In this document: in pieces, positions 8,873 through 16,279 of the stretch | Numbering within the stretch: the stretch's first letter is position 1 | How the letters are laid out: each line of letters opens with the position of its first letter | Assembly: GCA_022711195.1 (NCBI GenBank) | Contig: JAKLFN010000009.1 | Span: 1-25,319, forward strand | DNA length: 25,319 nt | Direction of reading: 5' to 3' | Source: Bacteroidota bacterium | GTDB lineage: Bacteria; Bacteroidota; Bacteroidia; Bacteroidales; VadinHA17 | Notes under the pieces: model-generated | Seen by the model: the letters and a program-made list of their open reading frames with translations, nothing else | Databases searched by the model: none | What the model was told of the DNA's origin: nothing | Program-made: the position numbers and the translations under genes

Positions 8873-9784
8873 TTATTGGCTGGTAAGGTGCCTGAAAACC
8901 TCCTCGAGATTACTCTCCTCCTTCTGAAGGGAGAGAACCGTAAGGTTGGTTTTCACGGCAAATGAAAATATAGCCGGGCGGATATCTTCATCGCCTTCAG
9001 CCTCTATTTTCCATGTCGATCCTGCCGTAAGGCTTACATTTACGATGCCCTGAAGTGCCTGCAATATGGCAATATCCGGGTTCCTGTCAAATTCGACTTT
9101 AATAACCTGCCTGTGCCTGCTAACCACAGAGTGAATATTGCTTTTAAGCTCATCGGCCATTATTTTGCCTTTATTGATAATAATTATCCTGTCGCAAATG
9201 GCTTCGGCTTCCTGCATAATATGTGTAGAGAACATCACTGTCTTTTCCTTTCCTGCAGTTATTATCAGGTTCCGTATTTCAATTATCTGGTTTGGATCGA
9301 GTCCGCTTGTTGCCTCATCAAGGATGAGCACCGAAGGATCATGTATCAACGCCTGTGCCAGGCCTACTCTCTGACGGTATCCTTTTGACAGTGAACCAAT
9401 CTTTTTCTTCTGTTCGGGGGCAAGCCCTGTAAGTCCGATGATTTCATCGATATGCCCCCGACCTGACTTAAGTTTATAGATTGATGCGACAAACTCAAGA
9501 TATTCCCTGACATACATTTCAGGATAGAGGGGATTGTTTTCGGGGAGATATCCTATGTTCTTTCTGAGGCCGGGGTCATCGGAGGATATTTCCTTATCAT
9601 TTATCAGGACTGTTCCTGAGGTGGCAGGTATAAATCCGGTGATAATTTTCATCATGGTGGATTTGCCTGCCCCGTTCGGGCCCAGAAATCCTACTATCTC
9701 ACCGGTCCTGACACCAAATGTGATATTATCCAGGGCTTTCTGTTCTCCATAGTTTTTTGTTACCCCCTGAACTGAAATCGACAT
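8873..9784 (-). CDS. gldA: ABC transporter ATP-binding protein, GldA-like
   Basis: This 303-residue ABC ATPase has Walker A GPNGAGKS (35-42), a Q-loop written YLPENNPLYPEMYVREYLEF with Glu at 82 in place of Gln, the signature LSKGYRQR (132-139) and Walker B LILDEATSGLDP (153-164). The YLPENNPLY..MYVREYL stretch is what I know from GldA, the ATPase of the GldA-GldF-GldG transporter linked to Bacteroidota gliding motility; homologues are also found in non-gliding species. A C-terminal ~80-residue domain follows the ATPase. I use the ATG at 9784 because the family begins MSIxVxxVTKxYG; an upstream in-frame start would add 25 unrelated residues overlapping the usp gene. The permease genes gldF and gldG are not adjacent. 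It follows usp by 34 bases and is probably co-transcribed with it. Confidence 0.82.
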   Translation of the reverse strand: MSISVQGVTKNYGEQKALDNITFGVRTGEIVGFLGPNGAGKSTMMKIITGFIPATSGTVLINDKEISSDDPGLRKNIGYLPENNPLYPEMYVREYLEFVASIYKLKSGRGHIDEIIGLTGLAPEQKKKIGSLSKGYRQRVGLAQALIHDPSVLILDEATSGLDPNQIIEIRNLIITAGKEKTVMFSTHIMQEAEAICDRIIIINKGKIMADELKSNIHSVVSRHRQVIKVEFDRNPDIAILQALQGIVNVSLTAGSTWKIEAEGDEDIRPAIFSFAVKTNLTVLSLQKEESNLEEVFRHLTSQ

Positions 9785-9818
9785 ACGATCGTTTGTATAA
9801 AATATTTTGATTTCAGAG

Positions 9819-10694
9819 CTACGATCCCCAGCCACCCATAAACTGAGCTGTGCTGGCAAAGGAAGCTTTAGGGTTCACGCAGCATACGGGTATTTTTGAA
9901 CTGTTCGCAATTATATACTGTTCTGAAGCTCCAACCATATAATCGGCGAATGTTATGTTTTTGGTTGTTACAATCAGGATAAGGTCGGCATTGATCTTTT
10001 GTGCGAAATCAAGTGTCTGCTCTGCAAAATTTCCTTTGGGCACCTCGTGTATCTGGTACTCTATATTATTCTGGATGAGGTATTTGATTGCAAAGTTCAG
10101 GTTTATCTTTGTTTTCTTGAGCAGATTCTGGTCAGTGGAAGTTGTTACCAGGATATGCATTTTGGAATCAAAATACTTACCCATGAAAATTGCCATTCTT
10201 GTTTTTTCCTTGTTCTCCTTTTTGAAATCGACCGGGACAACAATATTATGATATCTCTCCTGGTCGACGGGCGGATCCTGGACAACAATAAAAGGAACTG
10301 TTGATCTTACAATTACCTTCAGTGCCCAGCTTCCGGTAAGTTTTTGCATTCCCTTCATGCCATGAGTTCCCATAACCACAAGGCTGATATCTTTCTTTAG
10401 TTCTTCGTCGATGCCTTTCTGGTTTACATAGTCGCCTATTGCAGTAAAAATAGTACCCTTTGATATTGCCGGGATAATGGTCATATTGTATTTCTGTGCA
10501 TTCTCGTCGGCTACCGTCTTGAGCATTGCTTTTTTCTCACCTTCGGTCTGTGGCTTTATGTCTTTGTCAACAATGTGAAGAAGACATATATCATTCTTCA
10601 CCATGCGGCTTATTTTAACTGCGTGAGCAAGAGCATGATCTGCAACAGGAGTAAAATCCCAGGGCACAACAATAAGTTTCTGTTTCTCGGCCAT
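9819..10694 (-). CDS. Universal stress protein with two Usp domains
   Basis: The 291-residue protein has two Usp folds in tandem. Domain 1 (about 4-139) opens with KLIVVPWDFTPVADHALAHA and ends with the nucleotide-binding loop GTHGMKGMQKLTGSWA (Gly109, Gly112, Gly121, Ser122), which resembles G-2X-G-9X-G(S/T) but has one residue fewer in the long spacer. Domain 2 (about 148-275) begins HNIVVPVDFKKENKEKTRMA and lacks a clear copy of that loop, so only the first domain may bind ATP. Such tandem Usp proteins are cytoplasmic and linked to stress or energy limitation; the target is unknown. A good -7 box lies about 27 bases upstream. The gene is divergent from asnS and leads a probable two-gene unit with gldA. 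Confidence 0.88.
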   Translation of the reverse strand: MAEKQKLIVVPWDFTPVADHALAHAVKISRMVKNDICLLHIVDKDIKPQTEGEKKAMLKTVADENAQKYNMTIIPAISKGTIFTAIGDYVNQKGIDEELKKDISLVVMGTHGMKGMQKLTGSWALKVIVRSTVPFIVVQDPPVDQERYHNIVVPVDFKKENKEKTRMAIFMGKYFDSKMHILVTTSTDQNLLKKTKINLNFAIKYLIQNNIEYQIHEVPKGNFAEQTLDFAQKINADLILIVTTKNITFADYMVGASEQYIIANSSKIPVCCVNPKASFASTAQFMGGWGS

Positions 10695-10720
10695 AGCTTA
10701 AATTAATTCTGGTTTGAACT

Positions 10721-10728
10721 CAAAGTTA
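10721..10728 (-). promoter_or_regulatory. -7 promoter box of the usp gene
   Basis: The minus strand reads TAACTTTG, an exact match to the Bacteroidota -7 consensus TAnnTTTG, 26 bases upstream of the usp ATG at 10694. That predicts a leader of roughly 20 bases. I do not see a clear TTG at the -33 position. Confidence 0.45.
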
Positions 10729-10792
10729 TTCAGTTTTTGATAAATTCTATTATTTAAAACAGAATTAAGATACAAATATTATTTTGCAGCCA

Positions 10793-10811
10793 CTTTTCCC
10801 GCCGGGAAGAG
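10793..10811. other. Hairpin between usp and asnS
   Basis: CTTTTCCC (10793-10800), loop GCC, GGGAAGAG (10804-10811) form an 8-bp stem with one T-G wobble when read on the plus strand. It lies 19 bases upstream of the 27-bp palindrome at 10831-10857. Its role is unknown; it could be the 5' part of a small plus-strand RNA. Confidence 0.4.
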
Positions 10812-10830
10812 AGGCTTTTGCACAAAAACA

Positions 10831-10857
10831 ATGCCAACTTGTAATAAAAGTCGGCAT
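10831..10857. promoter_or_regulatory. Interrupted palindrome overlapping the asnS -33 element
   Basis: Half-sites ATGCCAACTT (10831-10840) and AAGTCGGCAT (10848-10857) are inverted copies with nine of ten bases matching, separated by GTAATAA. It covers the TTG at 10839-10841 that would be the asnS -33 box, so a bound dimeric regulator would block the promoter. On the plus strand it is followed by TTTTATTATTTTT, so it can also be read as a Rho-independent terminator of an RNA starting upstream. Confidence 0.45.
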
Positions 10858-10870
10858 TTTATTATTTTTG
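10839..10870 (+). promoter_or_regulatory. Promoter of asnS (Bacteroidota -33/-7 type)
   Basis: TTG at 10839-10841, a 21-base spacer and TATTTTTG at 10863-10870 match the Bacteroidota pattern TTG / TAnnTTTG. The -7 box ends 19 bases before the asnS ATG at 10890, predicting a short leader of about 12-15 bases. Confidence 0.6.
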
Positions 10871-10889
10871 CCATGTTATTGAACAGATT

Positions 10890-12278
10890 ATGAAAAGAAT
10901 TAAGATCAGGCAGCTTCTCCAGTCACCCCCTGCAGACACTGATGTGCTGGTAAAAGGCTGGGTAAGAACAAAAAGAGGTAATAAAAATGTTGCATTTATT
11001 GCCCTTAACGACGGCTCTACCATAAATAATATCCAGGTAGTTGCAGATGTCTCACAGTTCAGCGAGGCAATCCTGAAGGATATTACCACCGGTGCATGTA
11101 TTGCTGTTAAGGGGAAGCTTGTAAAATCGCAGGGACAAGGCCAGTCTGTGGAGATCCAGGCCGCCGAAATCGAGCTTTATGGAAAGAGCGATGCAGAGAC
11201 ATACCCGCTGCAGAAGAAGGGACATTCTATGGAATTCCTCAGGGAGATAGCATACCTCAGGCCCAGGACAAATACCTTTGGTGCGGTGCTGAGGCTCCGG
11301 CATGCTATGGCATTTGCAATACATAAGTATTTTAACGACAAGGGCTTTTTCTACCTCCATACGCCTATCATTACGGGTAGTGATGCCGAAGGTGCAGGAG
11401 AAATGTTCCATGTTACCACTTTCGACCTTGCCAGCATCCCGCGTAATAAGGACGGGGAACCCGATTACAGCCAGGACTTCTTCGGAAAGCCTACAAACCT
11501 TACAGTTTCAGGACAGCTTGAAGGTGAGCTTGGCGCTCTGGCCCTTGGCGATATCTATACTTTTGGCCCGACATTCAGAGCAGAAAATTCAAATACACCA
11601 CGACACCTTGCCGAGTTCTGGATGATTGAACCGGAAATGGCCTTTTATGACCTGAATGATAATATGGACCTCGCTGAAGATTTTATTAAGTACCTGGTGA
11701 AATATGCTCTTGAAAACTGTATCGACGACCTGGAATTTCTTAATAATATGATCGACAAGGGGCTGCTCGAACGATTGAAATTTGTCGTTAACAATGAATT
11801 TGTCAGGATCACATATACCGAGGCGGTAAGTATACTTGAAGGCTCCGGCAGGAAATGGGATTATCCCGTGGGATGGGGCAGGGACCTTCAGGCCGAACAT
11901 GAGAGATTTCTTGTTGAAGAACATTTTAAAAAGCCTGTTATCCTGGTCGATTATCCCCGCGAGATAAAGGCCTTCTATATGAAACAGAACAATGATGGTA
12001 AGACTGTGAGGGCTATGGATGTCCTTTTCCCGGGTATTGGTGAAATTATTGGCGGTTCGCAGAGAGAAGAAGATTATGACAAGCTCATGGCCCGGATAAG
12101 AGAACTTAAATTACCTGAAAAAGATCTGTGGTGGTATATAGAGACCCGCAAATTCGGAACTGCTCCTCACAGCGGCTTCGGACTGGGATTTGAACGCCTT
12201 CTTCAGTTTATTACCGGCATGTCGAATATCCGTGATGTAATTCCGTTCCCACGTACACCAAAAAATGCAGAGTTTTAA
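10890..12278 (+). CDS. asnS: Asparaginyl-tRNA synthetase
   Basis: AsnS charges tRNA-Asn with asparagine using ATP. The 462-residue class IIb enzyme has an N-terminal OB-fold anticodon-binding domain (about 1-110; [20 protein letters not shown] near 19-38) and a class II catalytic core. Motif 2 is [22 protein letters not shown] with the arginine at 230; motif 3 is [16 protein letters not shown] with Arg436. The [17 protein letters not shown] stretch and the ending [13 protein letters not shown] separate it from AspRS and LysRS. Length and start are normal for the family. A strong -33/-7 promoter lies just upstream, with a palindrome across its -33 box. rpoN follows after 28 bases, so the two are probably in one transcript. 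Direct charging of Asn by this enzyme means the cell does not need an amidotransferase for Asn-tRNA. Confidence 0.97.
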   Translation: MKRIKIRQLLQSPPADTDVLVKGWVRTKRGNKNVAFIALNDGSTINNIQVVADVSQFSEAILKDITTGACIAVKGKLVKSQGQGQSVEIQAAEIELYGKSDAETYPLQKKGHSMEFLREIAYLRPRTNTFGAVLRLRHAMAFAIHKYFNDKGFFYLHTPIITGSDAEGAGEMFHVTTFDLASIPRNKDGEPDYSQDFFGKPTNLTVSGQLEGELGALALGDIYTFGPTFRAENSNTPRHLAEFWMIEPEMAFYDLNDNMDLAEDFIKYLVKYALENCIDDLEFLNNMIDKGLLERLKFVVNNEFVRITYTEAVSILEGSGRKWDYPVGWGRDLQAEHERFLVEEHFKKPVILVDYPREIKAFYMKQNNDGKTVRAMDVLFPGIGEIIGGSQREEDYDKLMARIRELKLPEKDLWWYIETRKFGTAPHSGFGLGFERLLQFITGMSNIRDVIPFPRTPKNAEF

Positions 12279-12306
12279 AGAGATCCAGTAATTTCCAGAA
12301 CCAGGA

Positions 12307-13770
12307 ATGTTAAACCAGAAGTTACAGCAGAAATTGCTGCAAAAACTTTCACCGCAGCAAATCCAGATGATCAAACTCCTGGAGGTTCCTACTATTCAGA
12401 TAGAACAGCGTATAAAAAAAGAACTCGAAGAAAATCCTGCACTGGAAGAAGGACCCGAAGATGAAAACATACCTGAAGGAGAAACCGAAGATGATGAGCC
12501 CGGCGATGCTGAAAATACCGATGACGAAGAATTCACTCTCGACGATTATATAAATGACGAGGATGAGATCCCTGAATATAAGCTCCAGGCAAACAATTTC
12601 AGCAAGGACGATGATAAGAATACGGAGATACCTTTTTCAGCAGGCTCCTCTTTTCATGAACATCTCGAATCGCAGCTGGCCCTCAGGGATCTGAATGAAA
12701 AACAAAAATTACTCGGAGAATATATTATCGGGAATATTGATGAGGACGGATATCTCAGACGGGAACTTGTAAATATTGTCGACGACCTTGCTTTTCTTCA
12801 GAATGTAACAACAAATGAAGAAGAGCTGGCTGAGGTCTTAAAGATAATCCAGGACCTTGAGCCCGCAGGGGTGGGTGCACGGACACTGAAAGAGTGCCTT
12901 CTTCTGCAACTGGAAAGAAAAGAGACATCGCTCCCGGAGGTAAAACTTTCACAATCAATTATTGAAAATTATTTTGATGAGTTCTCAAAACGTCATTATA
13001 ATAAGATAGTTGAGCTGATGGCCATATCCGAGGACGATCTGAAGGCCGCTATTGAAGAGATACTGAAACTCAATCCCAAACCGGGCGGTGAATTCAGCGA
13101 TTCGTTTGAAAGAATAGCACAACCCATCATCCCTGATTTTATTCTTGAACACAACGAAGAAGGCTTTGACCTCCACCTGAATTCACGTAACCTGCCGGAG
13201 CTAAGGCTCAGTCCGGCTTACAGCGAAATGCTCCAGGAATATTCAAGGGATAAGAGTAACAAGAAGGAAATGAAGGAAGCCGTTCTTTTTGTCAAACAAA
13301 AGATCGACTCGGCAAGATGGTTTATCGACGCAATAAGACAACGGCACAACACACTTCTTCTTACCATGAACGCTATCCTCGGATACCAGAAGGAATATTT
13401 TGCCGACGGCGATGAGACAAAACTTAAACCAATGATCCTTAAGGATGTGGCTGAGATGACCGGGCTCGATATCTCTACAGTGTCACGGGTGGCCAACAGT
13501 AAATATATCCAGACACATTTTGGCATTTTCCCGCTGAAATTTTTCTTTTCCGAAGGGCTTCAGACCGACAGCGGCGAAGAGGTTTCTACCCGCGAAATAA
13601 AAAAGATCCTCAGTGATTGCGTCGACAACGAGGAGAAACGCAAACCACTTACCGACGACAGGCTTACAAAAATACTTCAGAAAAAAGGATACCAGATAGC
13701 ACGACGGACGGTGGCAAAATACCGTGAACAATTGAATATTCCCGTTGCACGATTAAGAAAAGGATTATAA
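12307..13770 (+). CDS. rpoN: RNA polymerase sigma-54 factor
   Basis: Sigma-54 directs RNA polymerase to -24/-12 promoters that need an AAA+ activator. The 487-residue protein has the Gln/Leu-rich activator-responsive region I (1 to ~45, with LSPQQIQMIKLLEVPTIQIEQ), an acidic linker (about 48-110) rich in Asp and Glu, the core-binding domain (about 115-300), a helix-turn-helix (about 375-400, DVAEMTGLDISTVSRVANSK) and the C-terminal RpoN box ARRTVAKYRE at 465-474, which differs from the usual ARRTVTKYRE by one residue. Length is typical. It follows asnS by 28 bases and precedes the next membrane protein gene by 2 bases, so the three appear co-transcribed. No gene for an enhancer-binding activator and no clear -24/-12 promoter is visible here. 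Confidence 0.97.
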   Translation: MLNQKLQQKLLQKLSPQQIQMIKLLEVPTIQIEQRIKKELEENPALEEGPEDENIPEGETEDDEPGDAENTDDEEFTLDDYINDEDEIPEYKLQANNFSKDDDKNTEIPFSAGSSFHEHLESQLALRDLNEKQKLLGEYIIGNIDEDGYLRRELVNIVDDLAFLQNVTTNEEELAEVLKIIQDLEPAGVGARTLKECLLLQLERKETSLPEVKLSQSIIENYFDEFSKRHYNKIVELMAISEDDLKAAIEEILKLNPKPGGEFSDSFERIAQPIIPDFILEHNEEGFDLHLNSRNLPELRLSPAYSEMLQEYSRDKSNKKEMKEAVLFVKQKIDSARWFIDAIRQRHNTLLLTMNAILGYQKEYFADGDETKLKPMILKDVAEMTGLDISTVSRVANSKYIQTHFGIFPLKFFFSEGLQTDSGEEVSTREIKKILSDCVDNEEKRKPLTDDRLTKILQKKGYQIARRTVAKYREQLNIPVARLRKGL

Positions 13771-13772
13771 TT

Positions 13773-14402
13773 ATGTCTGATAATGCACGCAGAGCTGCCG
13801 GTATAACGGCAAAAATAGTATCGCTGGTTTTTCACCCCCTCCTGATGCCGCTCTATGCTTTATTGATAATCTTCTCCCCACTGATACTTTACGGTTTTAT
13901 CCCTCTTGTCCAGAAAAAAGTCATCCTCCTGATAATCTGTACAAACAATATTCTCCTGCCATTCCTGCTGATACCTTATCTTAAATGGCGAAAGCTGATA
14001 AGTACCTGGACTATTGACGAAAGGAGCGAAAGAATTATACCGCTCGCAATCACCTCCTTCTTTTATTTTGTGACAGTATATGTGGTTATGAGGTTCAATA
14101 TACCGGTCTTTATTAAGGCCTTTATACTGTCAACAGCGCTGATCTCATTTGTGGTGACAGTAATCAATTTCTGGTGGAAAATTTCAATTCATGCGACCGG
14201 AGCCGGAGCCCTGACCTCATTCATCGTATTGCTTTCATTTAAGATGCAGACTCCCCTGACACCATTTCTTATACCTGCTATCCTGGTTTCGGGATTAATA
14301 ATGTCATCGAGGCTGTTGCTGAATACACACACGCCACGGGAAGTATGGTTTGGTTATCTGTCGGGATTTGCAGGAATGCTGATCCTCTTACTTGTTCTGT
14401 AA
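13773..14402 (+). CDS. Multi-pass membrane protein, divergent PAP2-like
   Basis: This 209-residue inner-membrane protein has about six hydrophobic segments (near 18-40, 48-70, 90-107, 112-132, 145-165 and 165-207). Near the C-terminus SRLLLNTHTPRE (Ser179, Arg180, His186, Glu190) matches the PAP2 phosphatase motif SR-x5-H-x3-D with Glu in place of Asp. SIHATG around His140 sits where PAP2 proteins have PSGH, and DERSERIIP (82-90) may stand for the first PAP2 motif. The fold is therefore probably PAP2-related, a family that dephosphorylates lipid phosphates such as undecaprenyl pyrophosphate, but the altered motifs make activity uncertain. The ATG is 2 bases after the rpoN stop. Its 3' end overlaps the opposite-strand glycosyltransferase gene by 15 bases. 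Confidence 0.75.
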   Translation: MSDNARRAAGITAKIVSLVFHPLLMPLYALLIIFSPLILYGFIPLVQKKVILLIICTNNILLPFLLIPYLKWRKLISTWTIDERSERIIPLAITSFFYFVTVYVVMRFNIPVFIKAFILSTALISFVVTVINFWWKISIHATGAGALTSFIVLLSFKMQTPLTPFLIPAILVSGLIMSSRLLLNTHTPREVWFGYLSGFAGMLILLLVL

Positions 14403-15485
14403 CAGCTGCTGAAGGGCACTCTCGAGCAACTGCCTGCTTTCTTCATTTATTTCTTTATACGGGATAGATTTTTCCGGAACCACCGGAAGAAATACTCCTG
14501 CTTCTTTCTGTGAAACAGAGGCAAACCACCCTTTTTTGCAGAGCAGCCGGGCAAGGTACTCCTGCTCTGTCTGCCCGGGTGTGGGAATCAGAACGGCATT
14601 ACATCCCAGGCTCACCAGTTCCATAATTGTTGTATATCCCGACCTCGATATAACAGTCCGGCTTCTTAAGAAAAGCTCCTTTATTGATTCGGGAGGCAGG
14701 TGATTAAACTCGACGATATTGCCGGAATAGCGATTAAGAGAATCATCTCCGGGCTCTCCTCCAAGTACAACAGTATTTTCGGAGGTTTTACTGAAGAAAT
14801 CAGTAAGTTTTTTCTTAAGAATTGATTTTTGCGGTTCTGGGCCTGAAAGGATTATGGTATTTTCAACAGCAGGAACAGGCATATCTGCGGCGCGCGATTC
14901 TATACCTGTCAGTCGTGACAGAATCCCTATATACATTGCATTTGCCGGGATCCGGAGTTCATGCGCCAGTCTTCCTGTCAGGTTCAGCTCGCCCGGAAGA
15001 TCAGGAATAAAGCAATATGTATACCTGCTGATAATCAGCCTGTGCAGCCATTCGCCAACAAATTCCAGTTTCTTAAAAGGCCCGGGGAATGGTATCCTGG
15101 GCTGATGTGTTATGTAAACAGAAACAATATTTTTATTCCAGAGGCCAAAACGGTTGTCGCTTATAACTATGTCAATTTCGTTTTCACTGATTATTCTTTT
15201 CAGACGGAAATGCTCCCTGATGCTGTGCCAGATAAGTGATGGCCCCTGCAGGATAAGGAAAAGATATTGAGGAACGGATCGTGAATATTTTGGTCTGAAT
15301 CCCGGGAAGCTGATACATCTGATCCCTGGTATTTCAGACCTGAGTAGCGCCAGATGCATCTCTCCTGATCCAGCGATTATGGTAAAACCCTTTTCCTTCA
15401 GCCTGAGTGCAAGCGGTATTATTCTTGCAGCATGACCGAGACCCCACTCAAGCGGGCAAATAAGTATGTTCCTGTTCACTGCCAA
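14388..15485 (-). CDS. GT-B fold glycosyltransferase, MurG-like
   Basis: The N-terminal ILICPLEWGLGHAARIIPLA resembles the acceptor-side glycine loop of GT-B enzymes such as MurG. The C-terminal half has SRSGYTT (280-286) and PTPGQTEQEY (301-310), the usual nucleotide-sugar and exit-loop motifs of the GT28/UDP-glycosyltransferase group. There is no signal peptide; it probably works at the inner face of the membrane on a lipid or glycan acceptor that I cannot name. The first possible codon after the preceding gene is TTG at 15485, two bases past its stop; GTG two codons later (15479) is an equally reasonable start, giving 363 residues. It is the last gene of the rbfA operon, and its end overlaps the convergent PAP2-like gene. 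Confidence 0.8.
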   Translation of the reverse strand: MAVNRNILICPLEWGLGHAARIIPLALRLKEKGFTIIAGSGEMHLALLRSEIPGIRCISFPGFRPKYSRSVPQYLFLILQGPSLIWHSIREHFRLKRIISENEIDIVISDNRFGLWNKNIVSVYITHQPRIPFPGPFKKLEFVGEWLHRLIISRYTYCFIPDLPGELNLTGRLAHELRIPANAMYIGILSRLTGIESRAADMPVPAVENTIILSGPEPQKSILKKKLTDFFSKTSENTVVLGGEPGDDSLNRYSGNIVEFNHLPPESIKELFLRSRTVISRSGYTTIMELVSLGCNAVLIPTPGQTEQEYLARLLCKKGWFASVSQKEAGVFLPVVPEKSIPYKEINEESRQLLESALQQLLQNK

Positions 15486-15487
15486 GA

Positions 15488-16270
15488 TTATCCGGAAACC
15501 TGTGTTTCAATACCTAGCTTCTCAACCATGGAAGCAATCCTCTTTAGGTCCTTCAGTGGAACCTTGCCGAGCTCCGCACCTTCAGGGGTATCGCGCGAAA
15601 TAGTATAAATCATTACAGCAGAGGGTTTTATTTTCTTAAGTGCTGCCAGCCAGGCATCCAATTCTTCTCCGGTGGTGTTGTCGATAGTGACTCCGTTATG
15701 AATTCCCCTGACAAATAGTGTCTGAATAATGAGTCTTCCTTTGAAAAGACTGAGATCACTTATCAGCTTGCCTGCATCGATGTTTCCTGCCGGCTGATTA
15801 TGTTTCTTAATAGTAAGATCAAATGCCGAATCGAGCTTCAGTATATTCTGATCGACCTTCATTAATGCATCCCTCACAGAAGCTTTTGAAATACCGGTTG
15901 AGTTGGACAATACTGCTATCTTCGCTTTTGGGAAATACTTATTACGGAGAAGTATACTGTCATCGATAATGCCGCTGAACTCCGGATGCATTGTTGGCTC
16001 ACCATTACCCGCATAGGTAATTACATCGGGATATTGTTTATTCTTTTTCATTTCTGACAGTTTCCTGTCGAGGGCTTCATAAACAGCTTTACGGGAGGGC
16101 AGCTTTTCCCTTCCTTCACCAGGTACTCCAGTCCATCCGCACTCACAATATATACAGTTGAAATTGCACACTTTTCTTGTGACAGGAAGGAGATTGATGC
16201 CAAGCGAAACACCAAGTCTTCTGCTCTTAACGGGGCCAAAAACTATCTTATCAAAAAGAAATGTAGGCAT
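15488..16270 (-). CDS. Radical SAM protein, COG0731-like
   Basis: The 260-residue protein has the radical SAM cluster motif CNFNCIYC (Cys35, Cys39, Cys42), followed by Cys44, and the SAM-contact segment TYAGNGEPTMHPEF. The opening FGPVKSRRLGVSLGINLLP is characteristic of the small COG0731 family, named after wyosine-base enzymes, whose bacterial members mostly have no known reaction. It would reductively cleave SAM with a [4Fe-4S] cluster in the cytoplasm. No extra C-terminal cysteine cluster is visible, so a SPASM or twitch domain is unlikely. It follows the amidohydrolase gene by 9 bases and precedes the glycosyltransferase by 2. Substrate unknown; the neighbours do not form a pathway I recognise. 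Confidence 0.85.
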   Translation of the reverse strand: MPTFLFDKIVFGPVKSRRLGVSLGINLLPVTRKVCNFNCIYCECGWTGVPGEGREKLPSRKAVYEALDRKLSEMKKNKQYPDVITYAGNGEPTMHPEFSGIIDDSILLRNKYFPKAKIAVLSNSTGISKASVRDALMKVDQNILKLDSAFDLTIKKHNQPAGNIDAGKLISDLSLFKGRLIIQTLFVRGIHNGVTIDNTTGEELDAWLAALKKIKPSAVMIYTISRDTPEGAELGKVPLKDLKRIASMVEKLGIETQVSG

Positions 16271-16279
16271 AAATGCAAG

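Noticed and set aside
9955..10304. Two overlapping ~100-codon plus-strand frames antisense to the usp gene
   Set aside because: The opposite strand encodes a clear double Usp protein; these are shadow frames.
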